This document shows positions 7,651 to 18,221 of a stretch of DNA of 34,511 nucleotides, piece by piece. Below the pieces are notes generated by a model. That model was given only the letters and a program-made list of their open reading frames with translations, ran no database searches and was not told the origin of the DNA. The stretch covers positions 1-34,511 of the forward strand of contig JAFGBY010000057.1 of assembly GCA_016932915.1 (NCBI GenBank), in the 5' to 3' direction. The translations under genes and the position numbers were made by a program. Position 1 is the stretch's first letter. Each line of letters starts with the position of its first letter. Source of the DNA: Acidobacteriota bacterium. GTDB lineage: Bacteria > Acidobacteriota > DATKUA01 > JAFGBY01.

Positions 7651-8498
7651 TTACCGCAGGCGGAATAGATGAAGTAAGGCGCCTCATAGGCGAGGCGAAG
7701 AAAGCAGGCAAAACTATAGGTTTTGTGCCGACTATGGGAGCTTTGCATGAAGGGCACCTCAGCCTTGTTCGAAGGGCGAAAAGCGAATGCGATTATGTCG
7801 CCGTTTCGGTATTCGTGAATCCAACACAGTTCGGCGAAGGCGAAGACCTCGATAAGTACCCACGTGATATCGAAAAAGACAGCGCGATGCTGAGCGCCGA
7901 GGGAACTGACCTTTTATTCTTTCCAACTACTGATGATATGTACCCGGACGGGTTTGATACCTGGGTAGTGCCGGGAGGCCCGGCGAGTATACTCGAAGGT
8001 GAAAGGCGCCCCGGGCATTTCAAGGGAGTCTGCACCGTCGTGCTGAAGCTCTTCCAGATCGTCTCGCCGGATAAGGCTTTCTTCGGGCAGAAGGATGCGC
8101 AGCAGTTCACTGTGCTCAACCGGATGGTGATAGATTTAAACCTTGCTCTCCAGATGATAGAGTGTCCGATTGTGCGTGAAGCGGATGGGCTTGCGATGAG
8201 CTCGAGGAATGCTTATCTTAATAGTAAGGAGAGAAAAGCGGCTGTGATTTTCAACCAGGCTATTACCAGGGGCGCTGAGATTATTAAAGATGGGAACAGT
8301 ACCCGCGATCAGGTAATCACCGAGATTAGCAAGGTTTTATCGAAAGAGCCGCTTGCAAGGCTGGATTATGCTGAGATAGTAAACGCGGAAGATTTTTCAG
8401 TAATTGAAAAGCCGCGTGGAGTTGTATATATTCTTATCGCCGGGTTTATCGGCGGTACAAGATTGATTGACAATATAAAACTTAAAATTGAAAAATAA
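7647..8498 (+). CDS. panC: Pantoate--beta-alanine ligase
   Basis: IGFVPTMGALHEGHLSLVRRAK; VSVFVNPTQFGEGEDLDKYPRDIEKD; FFGQKDAQQFTVLNRMVIDLNL; 4-nt overlap with panB. Confidence 0.98.
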   Translation: MITAGGIDEVRRLIGEAKKAGKTIGFVPTMGALHEGHLSLVRRAKSECDYVAVSVFVNPTQFGEGEDLDKYPRDIEKDSAMLSAEGTDLLFFPTTDDMYPDGFDTWVVPGGPASILEGERRPGHFKGVCTVVLKLFQIVSPDKAFFGQKDAQQFTVLNRMVIDLNLALQMIECPIVREADGLAMSSRNAYLNSKERKAAVIFNQAITRGAEIIKDGNSTRDQVITEISKVLSKEPLARLDYAEIVNAEDFSVIEKPRGVVYILIAGFIGGTRLIDNIKLKIEK

Positions 8499-8510
8499 TT
8501 GGAGCGGAAT

Positions 8511-8864
8511 ATGAAATTTCATATGCTCAAATCGAAAATACACAGATGTCGGGTAACCGGGAAAGATATTAATTACGAAGGCAGTATTACCCTGGATCCT
8601 GATCTTATGGATGCTGCTGATATGGTGCCGTATGAGAAGGTGGATATCTATGATATCGATAACGGGAATAGGTTCACCACCTATACGATAGAGGGCGAAA
8701 GAGGAAGCGGTGATGTTATTTTAAACGGCGCAGCGGCTCGCCTTGTGGAAAAGGGAGACCTTCTTATTATTGTCGCCTATACGATTGTAGAAAATGAAGG
8801 GGATGCCCGCACGCATAAACCGACAGTCGTGCTGGTGGATGAGTATAACAGAATAAAAGAGTAG
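8511..8864 (+). CDS. panD: Aspartate 1-decarboxylase
   Basis: KSKIHRCRVTGKDINYEGSITLDPDLMDAADMVPYEKVDIYD with the GS self-processing site and NGAAARLVEKGD; ATG at 8511 with upstream GGAG preferred over TTG 8499. Confidence 0.97.
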   Translation: MKFHMLKSKIHRCRVTGKDINYEGSITLDPDLMDAADMVPYEKVDIYDIDNGNRFTTYTIEGERGSGDVILNGAAARLVEKGDLLIIVAYTIVENEGDARTHKPTVVLVDEYNRIKE

Positions 8865-8870
8865 GTTATC

Positions 8871-9830
8871 ATGCCTGAAAACGCAGTTTTAGATAAAGAA
8901 CGTCTTACAGGGTTCATAGATGAAGAATTTGCGCTTGCGGAAGAGATCCTGGAACTTAAAAAAGAACGGAACGCCGTAATCCTGGCTCATAATTATCAGG
9001 TTCCGCAGGTTCAGCTGATCGGTGATTACCTGGGGGATTCTTTTGATCTCAGCAAACGAGCGGCTCAGACCACGGCGGATACGATTGTATTCTGCGGCGT
9101 ATTTTTTATGGCGGAAAGCGCAAAGATCTTAAGCCCATCGAAAATCGTTCTGCTCCCGGAACTGAGCGCCCGCTGCTCACTGGCGGACAGCATCGAGGCA
9201 GAAGACGTGCGGAAGATGAAGGCGAAACACCCGAATGCGGTAGTGGTCACATATATAAATTCCTCTGCCGAGGTAAAAGCGGAATCGGACGTCTGCTGCA
9301 CGTCTGCAAACGCTCTGAAGGTAGTTGAATCGCTCGATGAGGATGAAATCCTTATGATTCCGGATATCAACCTCGCGAACTGGGTGGAGAAACAGACAAG
9401 TAAAAAGATTATCAAATGGAACGGCGCATGTCATGTCCATCACCGCCTTACCGCTAAGGAGATAATGGATGCGAAAAAATTAGCTCCGAATGCCCCGGTG
9501 ATCGCCCATCCGGAATGCCGCGAAGAGATTCTCGAGCTTTCCGATTATATCCTCGGCACATCCGGTATGCTGAAGCTTGCGAAGGAAATTAAAGACGAGG
9601 AATTGATAATAGCGACAGAACTTGGACTCGTGCAGCGTATGCAGCGTGAGAACCCGGATAAGAAGATCTATCCTGTCACGGTGCGTATGATCTGTGAATA
9701 TATGAAAGAAACGACCTTGGAATCCGTGCGGGATGCATTGAAGATGGAGCAGCATAAGATTGACGTACCTGAGGAAATCCGGGTGAAGGCATATAAATCG
9801 CTGGATAGGATGCTCAGCGTAATCGGATAA
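8871..9830 (+). CDS. nadA: Quinolinate synthase
   Basis: AVILAHNYQVPQVQLIGDYLGDSFDLS; FCGVFFMAESAKILSP; WNGACHVHHRL; HPECREEILELSDYILGTSGML: three conserved Cys. Confidence 0.98.
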   Translation: MPENAVLDKERLTGFIDEEFALAEEILELKKERNAVILAHNYQVPQVQLIGDYLGDSFDLSKRAAQTTADTIVFCGVFFMAESAKILSPSKIVLLPELSARCSLADSIEAEDVRKMKAKHPNAVVVTYINSSAEVKAESDVCCTSANALKVVESLDEDEILMIPDINLANWVEKQTSKKIIKWNGACHVHHRLTAKEIMDAKKLAPNAPVIAHPECREEILELSDYILGTSGMLKLAKEIKDEELIIATELGLVQRMQRENPDKKIYPVTVRMICEYMKETTLESVRDALKMEQHKIDVPEEIRVKAYKSLDRMLSVIG

Positions 9831-9836
9831 TAAATA

Positions 9837-10577
9837 ATGGCAGAGGATAAAAAAATAAAACCTGCGGATGAAGGTATGGAATCGGATAAGCAGGGTGGTA
9901 TAAAAAGAAGCGATATATATGCCCTGATTGCTGGAATACTTTTTTCAGCGCTTCCGTTTTTTTTCACCGGGGATTATATTTTCTTTCGCTTTCTTTTCTT
10001 TTCGTTTGTCGGATTTCAGTTTGGCTCGAGGGTTGGATTGATTTTTACCCTTCCCACAGCAATAGCTATGTTTTTTGCCCAGCCGGAATTGAGCGGTCTC
10101 GAGATGGATTCACCCGGTTTATACAAAGCAATGCTATTTGCAGCCCCTGTTCTTGGGTACATTTCGGGCAGGATTAAGGAATTCAAATCGAATCTGGATA
10201 AAGCCAATATAATTGTCTTTATTTTCTGTCTTGCTTTGGCCGGTCAGCTATACCTATGGATGATAGATAAGCCGGATATTATTGTGAAGATATTCATATT
10301 CTTGATGTTGATATGCGCGTTTTTCCTCTGGAAATATCGTACGCACATGAAGAATATCAAACTCTTTTTCTGGCTGCTTATGGCATATTATTTCACGGCA
10401 TTTATTTTATTTTTCCCGATTACCCGTTTCACCGGTGATATAAAGAGTTTTTATAATTCTCTCGTGTATTTATTACCGGGTGATATCCTGGCGCTTTTCC
10501 TGGCAGCAGTGGTTTCCACACAGATGGATGTGATTCTTGATAGTTTTAAAAAAGCGAGGATTTCAGATGACCGTTAA
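9837..10577 (+). CDS. Multi-pass membrane protein of unknown function
   Basis: 246 aa with multiple hydrophobic segments; located between nadA and lipA, overlapping lipA by 11 nt. Confidence 0.7.
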   Translation: MAEDKKIKPADEGMESDKQGGIKRSDIYALIAGILFSALPFFFTGDYIFFRFLFFSFVGFQFGSRVGLIFTLPTAIAMFFAQPELSGLEMDSPGLYKAMLFAAPVLGYISGRIKEFKSNLDKANIIVFIFCLALAGQLYLWMIDKPDIIVKIFIFLMLICAFFLWKYRTHMKNIKLFFWLLMAYYFTAFILFFPITRFTGDIKSFYNSLVYLLPGDILALFLAAVVSTQMDVILDSFKKARISDDR

Positions 10578-11430
10578 AAGAAAACCTTCCTGGCTGAGGG
10601 TTCCGCCGCCTTGGGGGAGCGATTTCAAACAGGTTAACAATATACTTAAAGAGTACGGGCTGGAGACAGTATGTAAAAACGCCAACTGTCCGAATATCGG
10701 CGAATGCTACAACAGTGGGACTGCGACATTCCTTATCATGGGAAATGTATGCACAAGAAATTGCAGGTTCTGCAATATACAGGGCGGCAAACCTGAAAAA
10801 CTCGATGTGAACGAGCCGAAAAAGGTAGCAAAGGCTGTCCAACTGATGGGACTGAAGTATTCTGTTATTACGTCAGTTACCAGGGACGATGTCCCGGATG
10901 GAGGAGCTGAACACTTTGCGGAGACAATCCGAAGAATTCGGGAGCTCTCACCGGAGTGTGATGTAGAAGTCCTTGTGCCCGATTTCAGGGGATCGGAAGA
11001 TTCGGTTAAAACTGTGCTTGATGCTGAACCGACGGTGTTTAATCATAATGTTGAAACAGTGCCCCGCCTTTACAAGAATTTACGGCCAGGCGCGGATTAT
11101 CGCCAGTCACTGGATTTATTAAAGTTCGCTCATTTGTACCGGAATGACATTCCTACAAAATCCGGCCTGATGGTCGGCGCCGGGGAAACCATAGACGAAC
11201 TGAAGGAAGTGTTCACGGACCTTGCAATAGCAAATGTTCAACTTCTTACTATAGGCCAATATCTTCCACCTTCGCGTGAACATCATCCACTGGACAGGTT
11301 TTATTCGCCGGATGAATTTGACCAGTTAAAATTGGATGCCCTTTCCGCAGGATTAAAAGAGGTAACCTCCGCTCCGCTGGTGCGTAGCTCGTATCATGCA
11401 CAGGAGATGGAAAACCGCCTTAAAGAATAG
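10567..11430 (+). CDS. lipA: Lipoyl synthase
   Basis: CKNANCPNIGECY and CTRNCRFCNI Fe-S motifs; VTRDDVPDGGAEHFAETI; VETVPRLYKNLRPGADYRQSL; start at ATG 10567 (MTVKRKPSWLRV). Confidence 0.97.
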   Translation: MTVKRKPSWLRVPPPWGSDFKQVNNILKEYGLETVCKNANCPNIGECYNSGTATFLIMGNVCTRNCRFCNIQGGKPEKLDVNEPKKVAKAVQLMGLKYSVITSVTRDDVPDGGAEHFAETIRRIRELSPECDVEVLVPDFRGSEDSVKTVLDAEPTVFNHNVETVPRLYKNLRPGADYRQSLDLLKFAHLYRNDIPTKSGLMVGAGETIDELKEVFTDLAIANVQLLTIGQYLPPSREHHPLDRFYSPDEFDQLKLDALSAGLKEVTSAPLVRSSYHAQEMENRLKE

Positions 11431-11732
11431 TTATTCCACAATTTTAAGTCGATCTAAAGACCTTTGTATAAAGCTGTCTTCTCGTAATCTGATATGTTAT
11501 AATCTTTAAATGCTCTGGCATACATATTTTTTCCTCTAAGCACATGTCGGCATTGAAAAAACTGGTCAAAAGCATAAAATTATATGATGCAGGAGTGATA
11601 ATAAAGCAGGTTGATCCAATGCGATTTTCACAAAAGTTCTTTGATTGGAAATAACTCTTTAACTGGACTTACCTGCTGAAGAAATTTGTTTAACAGAGTT
11701 CACTTAAGCCCTGGGATTGAAGGTGAAAGAAT

Positions 11733-12941
11733 ATGCATATTAACGACGTTTTAAAACTTGCCATTGAGAAAGAGGCCTCGGATATTCACATCAAGGTCGG
11801 TTCGTATCCTTATATCCGTGTACACGGAGAGCTGTTCCCACTTGTGGAAATGAGAAGGCTCACACAGGAGGATACGCTGAGGATGGCATTCGATTGTATG
11901 AGCGAGAACCAGAAGCAGAAGTTTCAGAAATACCAGGAAATAGATATCGCCTACAGTGTACCGGGGCTTGGAAGATTCCGTGTTAATATATTCCAGCAGC
12001 GCGGTACTGTTGGTATGGTTTTGCGTATTATTTCATTTGAGATTATTTCTATCCGCGATCTCGACCTGCCGCCGGTCATCGAACAGGTCGCTCTTTACCC
12101 CAGGGGTTTGATCCTATGTACCGGTACAACCGGTTCCGGTAAATCCACTACGCTGGCTTCTATTATCGACCATATTAACCAGCACAGGACTTGCCATATA
12201 ATCACCATTGAAGACCCGATAGAATTCCTGCATAGAGATAAGAAAAGTATCATCAACCAGAGAGAGGTTGAGGTTGATACGAAAAGTTTCTCGGTGGCAT
12301 TGCGTTCAGCCCTTCGTCAGGATCCCGATGTTATACTCGTCGGCGAAATGCGTGACTACGAAACAATTGAAACTGCCATCACCGCTGCGGAAACAGGCCA
12401 TTTGGTTCTTAGTACCCTGCATACCACGGATGCCATGGAGACCATAAACCGTATTATTTCGGTCTTCCCGCCGTACCAGCAGAAACAGGTAAGGATGCAG
12501 CTGGCATCTGTTCTGAAAGCGGTACTTTCCATGCGCTTAATGCAAAAAGCTGACGGAAGGGGCCGTGTACCTGCCGTTGAGATTATGATTGCCACGAACT
12601 TCATCCAGGATTGTATCATCAACAAGGATAAGACAAGGATGATCCCGGATGCTATCGCTGCCGGCATCTCCCAATATGGTACCCAGACATTCGACCAATC
12701 ACTTTATTTCCTGTATCGTAAAGAGCTGATCACCCTCGAAGAGGCGCTCAAAGGCGCTACCAACCCGGATGACTTCAAGCTCAAGATCCAGGGTATTGAA
12801 TCCACAAGCCAGGCTTCACAGGCTCAGATGGAAGAGTCTATTTCCGATCCATTCGGTGGTGCAGGAGGTGATGCTTTCGGCACCGATGAAGGATTAAGCG
12901 GAAATCCTGATGATTTTATATTTAATAATTCCCAGGGATAA
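11733..12941 (+). CDS. pilT: Type IV pilus twitching-motility ATPase PilT
   Basis: Walker A GTTGSGKSTTLASIIDHIN; IITIEDPIEFLH; VGEMRDYETIETAITAAETGHLVLSTLHTTDA. Confidence 0.93.
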   Translation: MHINDVLKLAIEKEASDIHIKVGSYPYIRVHGELFPLVEMRRLTQEDTLRMAFDCMSENQKQKFQKYQEIDIAYSVPGLGRFRVNIFQQRGTVGMVLRIISFEIISIRDLDLPPVIEQVALYPRGLILCTGTTGSGKSTTLASIIDHINQHRTCHIITIEDPIEFLHRDKKSIINQREVEVDTKSFSVALRSALRQDPDVILVGEMRDYETIETAITAAETGHLVLSTLHTTDAMETINRIISVFPPYQQKQVRMQLASVLKAVLSMRLMQKADGRGRVPAVEIMIATNFIQDCIINKDKTRMIPDAIAAGISQYGTQTFDQSLYFLYRKELITLEEALKGATNPDDFKLKIQGIESTSQASQAQMEESISDPFGGAGGDAFGTDEGLSGNPDDFIFNNSQG

Positions 12942-12947
12942 TATTGT

Positions 12948-13418
12948 ATGACCCAGCCTGGTGCCTGGGAAAAATCACTGGTCTATCTTACTTCCAGACC
13001 TCGTACTGAGCGTCAGGTAAAAGAATATCTTCTTAACAAGGGATTCGACTATGCCGAGGTGGAGGAAACAATCACTCAGCTCAAGGAAGCGAATTATCTA
13101 AATGATCTCCGTTTTGCGGAAGGTTTCGCCCGGGCACGCTCGGAGGGAAAACTTCATGGCAGGTTTCGGCTTCGGCGGGATATGATATCCAGGGGCGTTT
13201 CCCCCTCTACTGCGGATAAAGCCCTGGATGATGTTTATACATATATAGATGAAGAAGAAATTTTGGAAAAAGCATTGAATAAATGGATTCGAATCAACGG
13301 CAAACCGGATAATATTAACAGTAAAAAAAGATTAAATGATTACCTGTTCAGATTAGGCTTTGAACCTCAGGCGATTATCAGTAAAATAAGGGCGATAGGA
13401 GACAGCGATGAAGAGTAA
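12948..13418 (+). CDS. recX: RecX family regulatory protein
   Basis: LTSRPRTERQVKEYLLNKGFDYAEVEETITQLKEANYLNDLRFAEGFARARS...GRFRLRRDMISRGVS. Confidence 0.9.
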   Translation: MTQPGAWEKSLVYLTSRPRTERQVKEYLLNKGFDYAEVEETITQLKEANYLNDLRFAEGFARARSEGKLHGRFRLRRDMISRGVSPSTADKALDDVYTYIDEEEILEKALNKWIRINGKPDNINSKKRLNDYLFRLGFEPQAIISKIRAIGDSDEE

Positions 13419-16062
13419 GGATGTTAGAGAGAAATTTTTATCATATTTTGAGAACAGGGATCACAAACGGATTTCGAGCGCGTCTCTTATTCCGCGTACA
13501 GACCCTACACTGATGTTTACCAATGCAGGCATGAACCAGTTTAAGAATGTCTTCCTGGGAAAAGAAAAGGTTGATTATAACCGGGCCACCAGCTGCCAGA
13601 AGTGCTGCCGCGTTACGGGAAAACATAACGATTTCGAGATGGTCGGCAAGACCCCGAGGCACCATACATTTTTTGAGATGCTCGGTAATTTTTCTTTCGG
13701 CAATTATTTCAAGAAGGAAGCGATTGAATTCGGCTATGAGCTCATTGTGAAAGAATACGGCTTCCCTCTGGATAGATTATATTTCACGGTTTATAAAGAT
13801 GATGATGAGGCATATGACCTCTGGCATAAACATATCGGCATCCCTGCGAATAGGGTTCTGCGTTATGATGAAAAAGAGAATTTCTGGGCGATGGGCGATA
13901 CAGGCCCCTGCGGCCCATGCAGCGAAATACATTATGATTTTGGACCGGAATATTCAAAAGAGATAAAAAATCCCGAGCCGGCAAACGGTGGTGACCGGTT
14001 TATAGAACTTTGGAACCTGGTCTTTATGCAGTTCAACCGTACAGAAGACGGTAAGATGGAGCCGCTTGCCGCGCCGAGTGTAGATACAGGCGCTGGGCTG
14101 GAGAGGCTTTCTGCTGTTCTACAAGGCAAAGATAATAATTATCATAGTGATCTTTTCATGCCGTTGATAGAGCACCTGTCGGATAAAGCCGAGGTCGAAT
14201 ATGATGCCGATTCAGCTGAGGGGCTGGCTCTACGAGTCATGGCGGATCACATCCGCGCTGCAACTTTCCTTATCAGCGATGGCCTGCTTCCGTCGAACGA
14301 AGGCCGCGGATACGTCCTCCGTAGAATCCTCAGACGGGGCATCAGGTTCGCTAAAAAAATCGGTGTCGAAGAACCCTTACTTTTTGAATCATCCGGGTTC
14401 GTCGTTTCACAGATGAAGGATCAATATATCGAACTCGAACAATCCAGGGATTTCGTAGCCCGCGTCATCAAGAGCGAGGAGGAAAGGTTTAACTCCACTA
14501 TTGCTTATGGAATGAATTATTTCAAAGAATTGATTGAAAGCCCTTCTATAAAAAAGAGTACAGTTGTTCCAGGCACTGAGGTATTCAAACTATATGATAC
14601 CTTCGGTCTACCTCTGGATTTTACGAAGGATATGGCGGATGAATGGGGATTCCAGGTAGACGAAAAAGGCTTCGAAGCGGAGATGGAAAAACAACGTGAA
14701 CGTGCTCGCAGTTCCTGGAAAGGTTCAGGCGCGGCTGCAGTTGATGACCTGTATATCCAGCTTGGCAATGAATTTAACTCAGAGTTTACCGGTTATACTG
14801 AAACAGAATCACAGGGCTTGCAAGTACTTGCTTTGATTAAAGATGGTAGCCGTGTAGAGAAGCTTCTGGAAAATGAGGAAGGCGAGATTATTCTCGATAA
14901 AACGCCATTTTACGGTGAATCCGGCGGTCAGGTGGGTGACCAGGGAAAGCTCAGCGCGTTGGAATTTGAAGCCCGTGTTAACAATACTGTCAAACCGGTT
15001 GCCAGTTTATTTATCCATAAGGTGAAGATTGAAAAAGGGACAGTTAAAACAGGTGATATATTAAATGCTGAAGTTGATGCCGAAAGGCGTAAGAATATTA
15101 TGCGGAACCATACAGCAACCCACCTGCTGCAAGCGGCGCTTCGAAATGAACTCGGTATGCATGTAAAGCAGGCTGGCTCACTTGTGGAGCCGGATAGATT
15201 TCGCTTTGATTTTACTCATTTTTCGCAAGTCGGGCCGCGGGAACTGCGCAGGATAGAGCACTTTGTTAATGATAAAATATTGCAGAACCGTGAGGTCAGC
15301 TGGAAATATACAACTCTTGATGGCGCTATTGCCGAAGGCGCGATAGCATTATTCGATGAAAAATACGGAGATGAAGTCCGTCTCATTACTGTGGATAGTG
15401 TCAGCAAGGAGCTATGCGGTGGAACGCATGTAAACCGTACGGGTGATATCGGCTTATTCCGAATAGTCTCTGAAAGTTCTATAGCCGCCGGTGTACGTAG
15501 GATTGAAGCGTTGACCGGATGGGGAGCATTGAACAAGGCAGAAGCTACGGATTATATGATTGAAGAAACAGCAAAAAAAATGAAAACCTCAGTCGATGAA
15601 TTGCCCCATATCATTGATAAACTGTTGGAAAAAAATAAAAAACAGGAAAAAGAAATCAAAGATTTGCAAATGAAGCTGGCAGAAGGCGGAAGCGCCAGTG
15701 ATTCCGATGGAGAGGTGAAAGAAGTAAACGGTGTTAAAGTGTTTATTAACAGACTTGATCATCTTGATGCTGGAGGCCTCAGGGACTTTTCCGACAGGTT
15801 GAAAAATAAGCATAAAAGTTGTATAATTATTCTTGGAGCGTCTAAAGGGGATAAGGCGCTGATGGTTGCAAGCGTCAGTAAAGACTTGAGCAGCAAGATT
15901 GATGCGGTCAGCCTGATAAATAAAGTATCCAAAGCGATCGAGGGTGGTGGCGGCGGACGTCCTGATATGGCTCAAGCCGGGGGGAAAAAGCCGGAAAATC
16001 TTGATCTGGCATTAAAAAACTCGGAGAAAATAATTGAAGAGGAAATTAAAAGAGCCACATAG
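13408..16062 (+). CDS. alaS: Alanyl-tRNA synthetase
   Basis: FLSYFENRDHKRISSASLIPRTDPTLMFTNAGMNQFKNVFLG; HTATHLLQAALR; CGGTHVNRTGDIG. Confidence 0.99.
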   Translation: MKSKDVREKFLSYFENRDHKRISSASLIPRTDPTLMFTNAGMNQFKNVFLGKEKVDYNRATSCQKCCRVTGKHNDFEMVGKTPRHHTFFEMLGNFSFGNYFKKEAIEFGYELIVKEYGFPLDRLYFTVYKDDDEAYDLWHKHIGIPANRVLRYDEKENFWAMGDTGPCGPCSEIHYDFGPEYSKEIKNPEPANGGDRFIELWNLVFMQFNRTEDGKMEPLAAPSVDTGAGLERLSAVLQGKDNNYHSDLFMPLIEHLSDKAEVEYDADSAEGLALRVMADHIRAATFLISDGLLPSNEGRGYVLRRILRRGIRFAKKIGVEEPLLFESSGFVVSQMKDQYIELEQSRDFVARVIKSEEERFNSTIAYGMNYFKELIESPSIKKSTVVPGTEVFKLYDTFGLPLDFTKDMADEWGFQVDEKGFEAEMEKQRERARSSWKGSGAAAVDDLYIQLGNEFNSEFTGYTETESQGLQVLALIKDGSRVEKLLENEEGEIILDKTPFYGESGGQVGDQGKLSALEFEARVNNTVKPVASLFIHKVKIEKGTVKTGDILNAEVDAERRKNIMRNHTATHLLQAALRNELGMHVKQAGSLVEPDRFRFDFTHFSQVGPRELRRIEHFVNDKILQNREVSWKYTTLDGAIAEGAIALFDEKYGDEVRLITVDSVSKELCGGTHVNRTGDIGLFRIVSESSIAAGVRRIEALTGWGALNKAEATDYMIEETAKKMKTSVDELPHIIDKLLEKNKKQEKEIKDLQMKLAEGGSASDSDGEVKEVNGVKVFINRLDHLDAGGLRDFSDRLKNKHKSCIIILGASKGDKALMVASVSKDLSSKIDAVSLINKVSKAIEGGGGGRPDMAQAGGKKPENLDLALKNSEKIIEEEIKRAT

Positions 16063-16765
16063 CCCTATAAAGATTGTAATTATATCAATTATTATTTTAT
16101 GTTTTTGCGGGAGTACTTTACTTGCGGAGAAGGGGAAAAATTATATCTACCGTACTAAGGACGGTAAACTTCTTCTGACTGACCGGCCGCATAGTTCTGA
16201 ATACGCCCAGCTTCTTAAAACATTTGAATCAAGGAAAGAACAGTTCTATACGCAGTATGGAAATTACTATCACGAGAAATATGATTCTCTAGTAAGGAAA
16301 TATTCAAATAGGAACGGTCTTGATCCCGACCTCGTGCACGCTGTCATTCAGGTGGAATCAGGGTATGATTATACTGCCGTTTCACCTGCCGGGGCTAAAG
16401 GGCTTATGCAACTTGTGGATTCTACTGCCGATTCGCTTGGGGTCCAGAACGTCTACAGCCCGGAGGAAAACATTCGTGGTGGTACAGAGTACTTGTCGAA
16501 GATGCTCTCGCGCTATAACGGTAACCTGACTTTAGCTCTTGCCGCTTACAATGCTGGACCGACTAATGTTGATAGATATAAAGGTGTTCCTCCGTTTTCA
16601 GAGACCAAGAGATATATTCAGAAGATCAGGAATATTCTAGGTGGCAGAGAAATATCGACCTCAAATTATAAAACTGTTCCGTTAAAAGACAAACCTGCGC
16701 CAAAACTACAATTGGAAAAACGGGATGGTAAATACGTAATAGTTTCAAAACCTGTACGTAAATAA
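16034..16765 (+). CDS. Lytic transglycosylase (SLT, MltC/Slt70-like) with N-terminal DUF4124-like segment
   Basis: NGLDPDLVHAVIQVESGYDYTAVSPAGAKGLMQLVDSTADSLGV...NIRGGTEYLSKMLSRYNGNLTLALAAYNAGP; TTG start overlapping alaS by 29 nt. Confidence 0.92.
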   Translation: MKRKLKEPHSPIKIVIISIIILCFCGSTLLAEKGKNYIYRTKDGKLLLTDRPHSSEYAQLLKTFESRKEQFYTQYGNYYHEKYDSLVRKYSNRNGLDPDLVHAVIQVESGYDYTAVSPAGAKGLMQLVDSTADSLGVQNVYSPEENIRGGTEYLSKMLSRYNGNLTLALAAYNAGPTNVDRYKGVPPFSETKRYIQKIRNILGGREISTSNYKTVPLKDKPAPKLQLEKRDGKYVIVSKPVRK

Positions 16766-16949
16766 TTTTCTCTCTTTTATCAAATCATCTTCTTTTTTGA
16801 AATATATGAAGTTATATGTCCCACTATAGTTATTAATATAAATAGTTGCTAATTAATACAGTATAATAGTTGAACTAATTCATCAATTGATATATATTGT
16901 ATTATGTATTGGGGCGAAAAATATTTTTAAAATTAATAGGAGAAGTGTC

Positions 16950-17471
16950 ATGGAATATCAGGCAAAAAATCCGAACGCAAAAGTTATCGGTGGGTCAATA
17001 TTGGCTTTTCTAGCTTCGTTGACCAATAGAGAACTTGGGCTTAAATACCTTGAAAAACATGGTATCACTGATGTTAAAGCTGATGGCTGGTACTCACACC
17101 AGGCATTACTTTCAGCGGAAAAAGACCTTGTGGACGCTATCGGTGTTCCAACTGCCCTTGAGGGAGTGGGAGAAAAAATACCTGATAATGCAAAAATGCC
17201 GGAATGGAAAGACATATATGAAGTCTTTGAGAATTGGACTAATGTTTATATGAACAATCACCAGGGAGATAATGAATCCTATTTTAAAGTGATTGATAAG
17301 ACAGAACACTCAATCAAAATAGAGACTAATAATGCATACTCTTGTGCATTTGACAGAGGGCTTTTCAGGGCCGTAGCAAGAAAATTTTTCCCCACAGCGA
17401 AAGTTACTGAAACGGGGAATAAATGCCGAGCAAAGGGCGATAACATTTGTGTATACCATATCGTCTGGTAA
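16950..17471 (+). CDS. V4R/H-NOX-like small domain protein, tandem paralog 1
   Basis: 173 aa from ATG 16950 (MEYQAKNPNAKV) after an AGGAGAAG RBS; C-terminus SCAFDRGLFRAVARKFFPTAKVTETGNKCRAKGDNICVYHIVW. Confidence 0.75.
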   Translation: MEYQAKNPNAKVIGGSILAFLASLTNRELGLKYLEKHGITDVKADGWYSHQALLSAEKDLVDAIGVPTALEGVGEKIPDNAKMPEWKDIYEVFENWTNVYMNNHQGDNESYFKVIDKTEHSIKIETNNAYSCAFDRGLFRAVARKFFPTAKVTETGNKCRAKGDNICVYHIVW

Positions 17472-17577
17472 GTTTAGATTTATACTATTTGTTGAGTGAT
17501 TAGTGAGGATGCAATGTGTAAGCGGAATAATATCTTATTTACGAATTTATATTGCAATCAAGAAAGACACTCAGTAA

Positions 17578-18120
17578 ATGGAGTTTAAATCAAAGAATCC
17601 TGATGTAAAAGTTTCCGGTGGCGCGATACTCGCGTTTCTCGATGCTCTCAATAATCGTGAACTCGGTCTTAAATATCTTGAGAAACATGGAATTCTTAAT
17701 ATCGAGGCAAAGAAATTCTATTCCCAGCAAGCGTTTCTTCTCACACAGAAAGATCTTGCGGAAACAATGGGTGTAGCCATCGCGCTTGAAGCTACCGGTG
17801 CCAATATTCCACTGGAGTTGCCGCCTGAAAAAGCAAAAACTGTTTTTGAAATATTTGAAAATTGGCAAAAGCATTATATGGATAATAATATTGGAGATAC
17901 TGAATCTTACTTCAGGATTATTGAAAGAGGCGAAAATTATCTCTTACTTGAAACCAATAATCCATATCCATGCGACTTTGACCGTGGTTTGATAAAAGCA
18001 TTTGCACATTTTGTTCAACCGGAAGCGAAGGTTGTTAAATGGGGCAGTAAGTGCAGATCACATGGGGATGATGCGTGCACTTATCATATAAGCTGGAAAG
18101 AAGAACTTTCCATGGATTAA
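17578..18120 (+). CDS. V4R/H-NOX-like small domain protein, tandem paralog 2
   Basis: MEFKSKNPDVKVSGGAILAFLDALNNRELGLKYLEKHGI...PCDFDRGLIKAFAHFVQPEAKVVKWGSKCRSHGDDACTYHISW plus a 7-aa tail. Confidence 0.75.
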   Translation: MEFKSKNPDVKVSGGAILAFLDALNNRELGLKYLEKHGILNIEAKKFYSQQAFLLTQKDLAETMGVAIALEATGANIPLELPPEKAKTVFEIFENWQKHYMDNNIGDTESYFRIIERGENYLLLETNNPYPCDFDRGLIKAFAHFVQPEAKVVKWGSKCRSHGDDACTYHISWKEELSMD

Positions 18121-18221
18121 TTATAATGAATTACGGTATTATATCCGGGATTAGTTCCTGCCGGGCAAAATACAAATAAATGGGGCTTTTTTTGATTTAA
18201 CAAACATTAAAGGAGAAAAAT

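Noticed and set aside
15589-15975. 128-aa minus-strand ORF inside alaS
   Set aside because: Antisense shadow ORF of a confident alaS.
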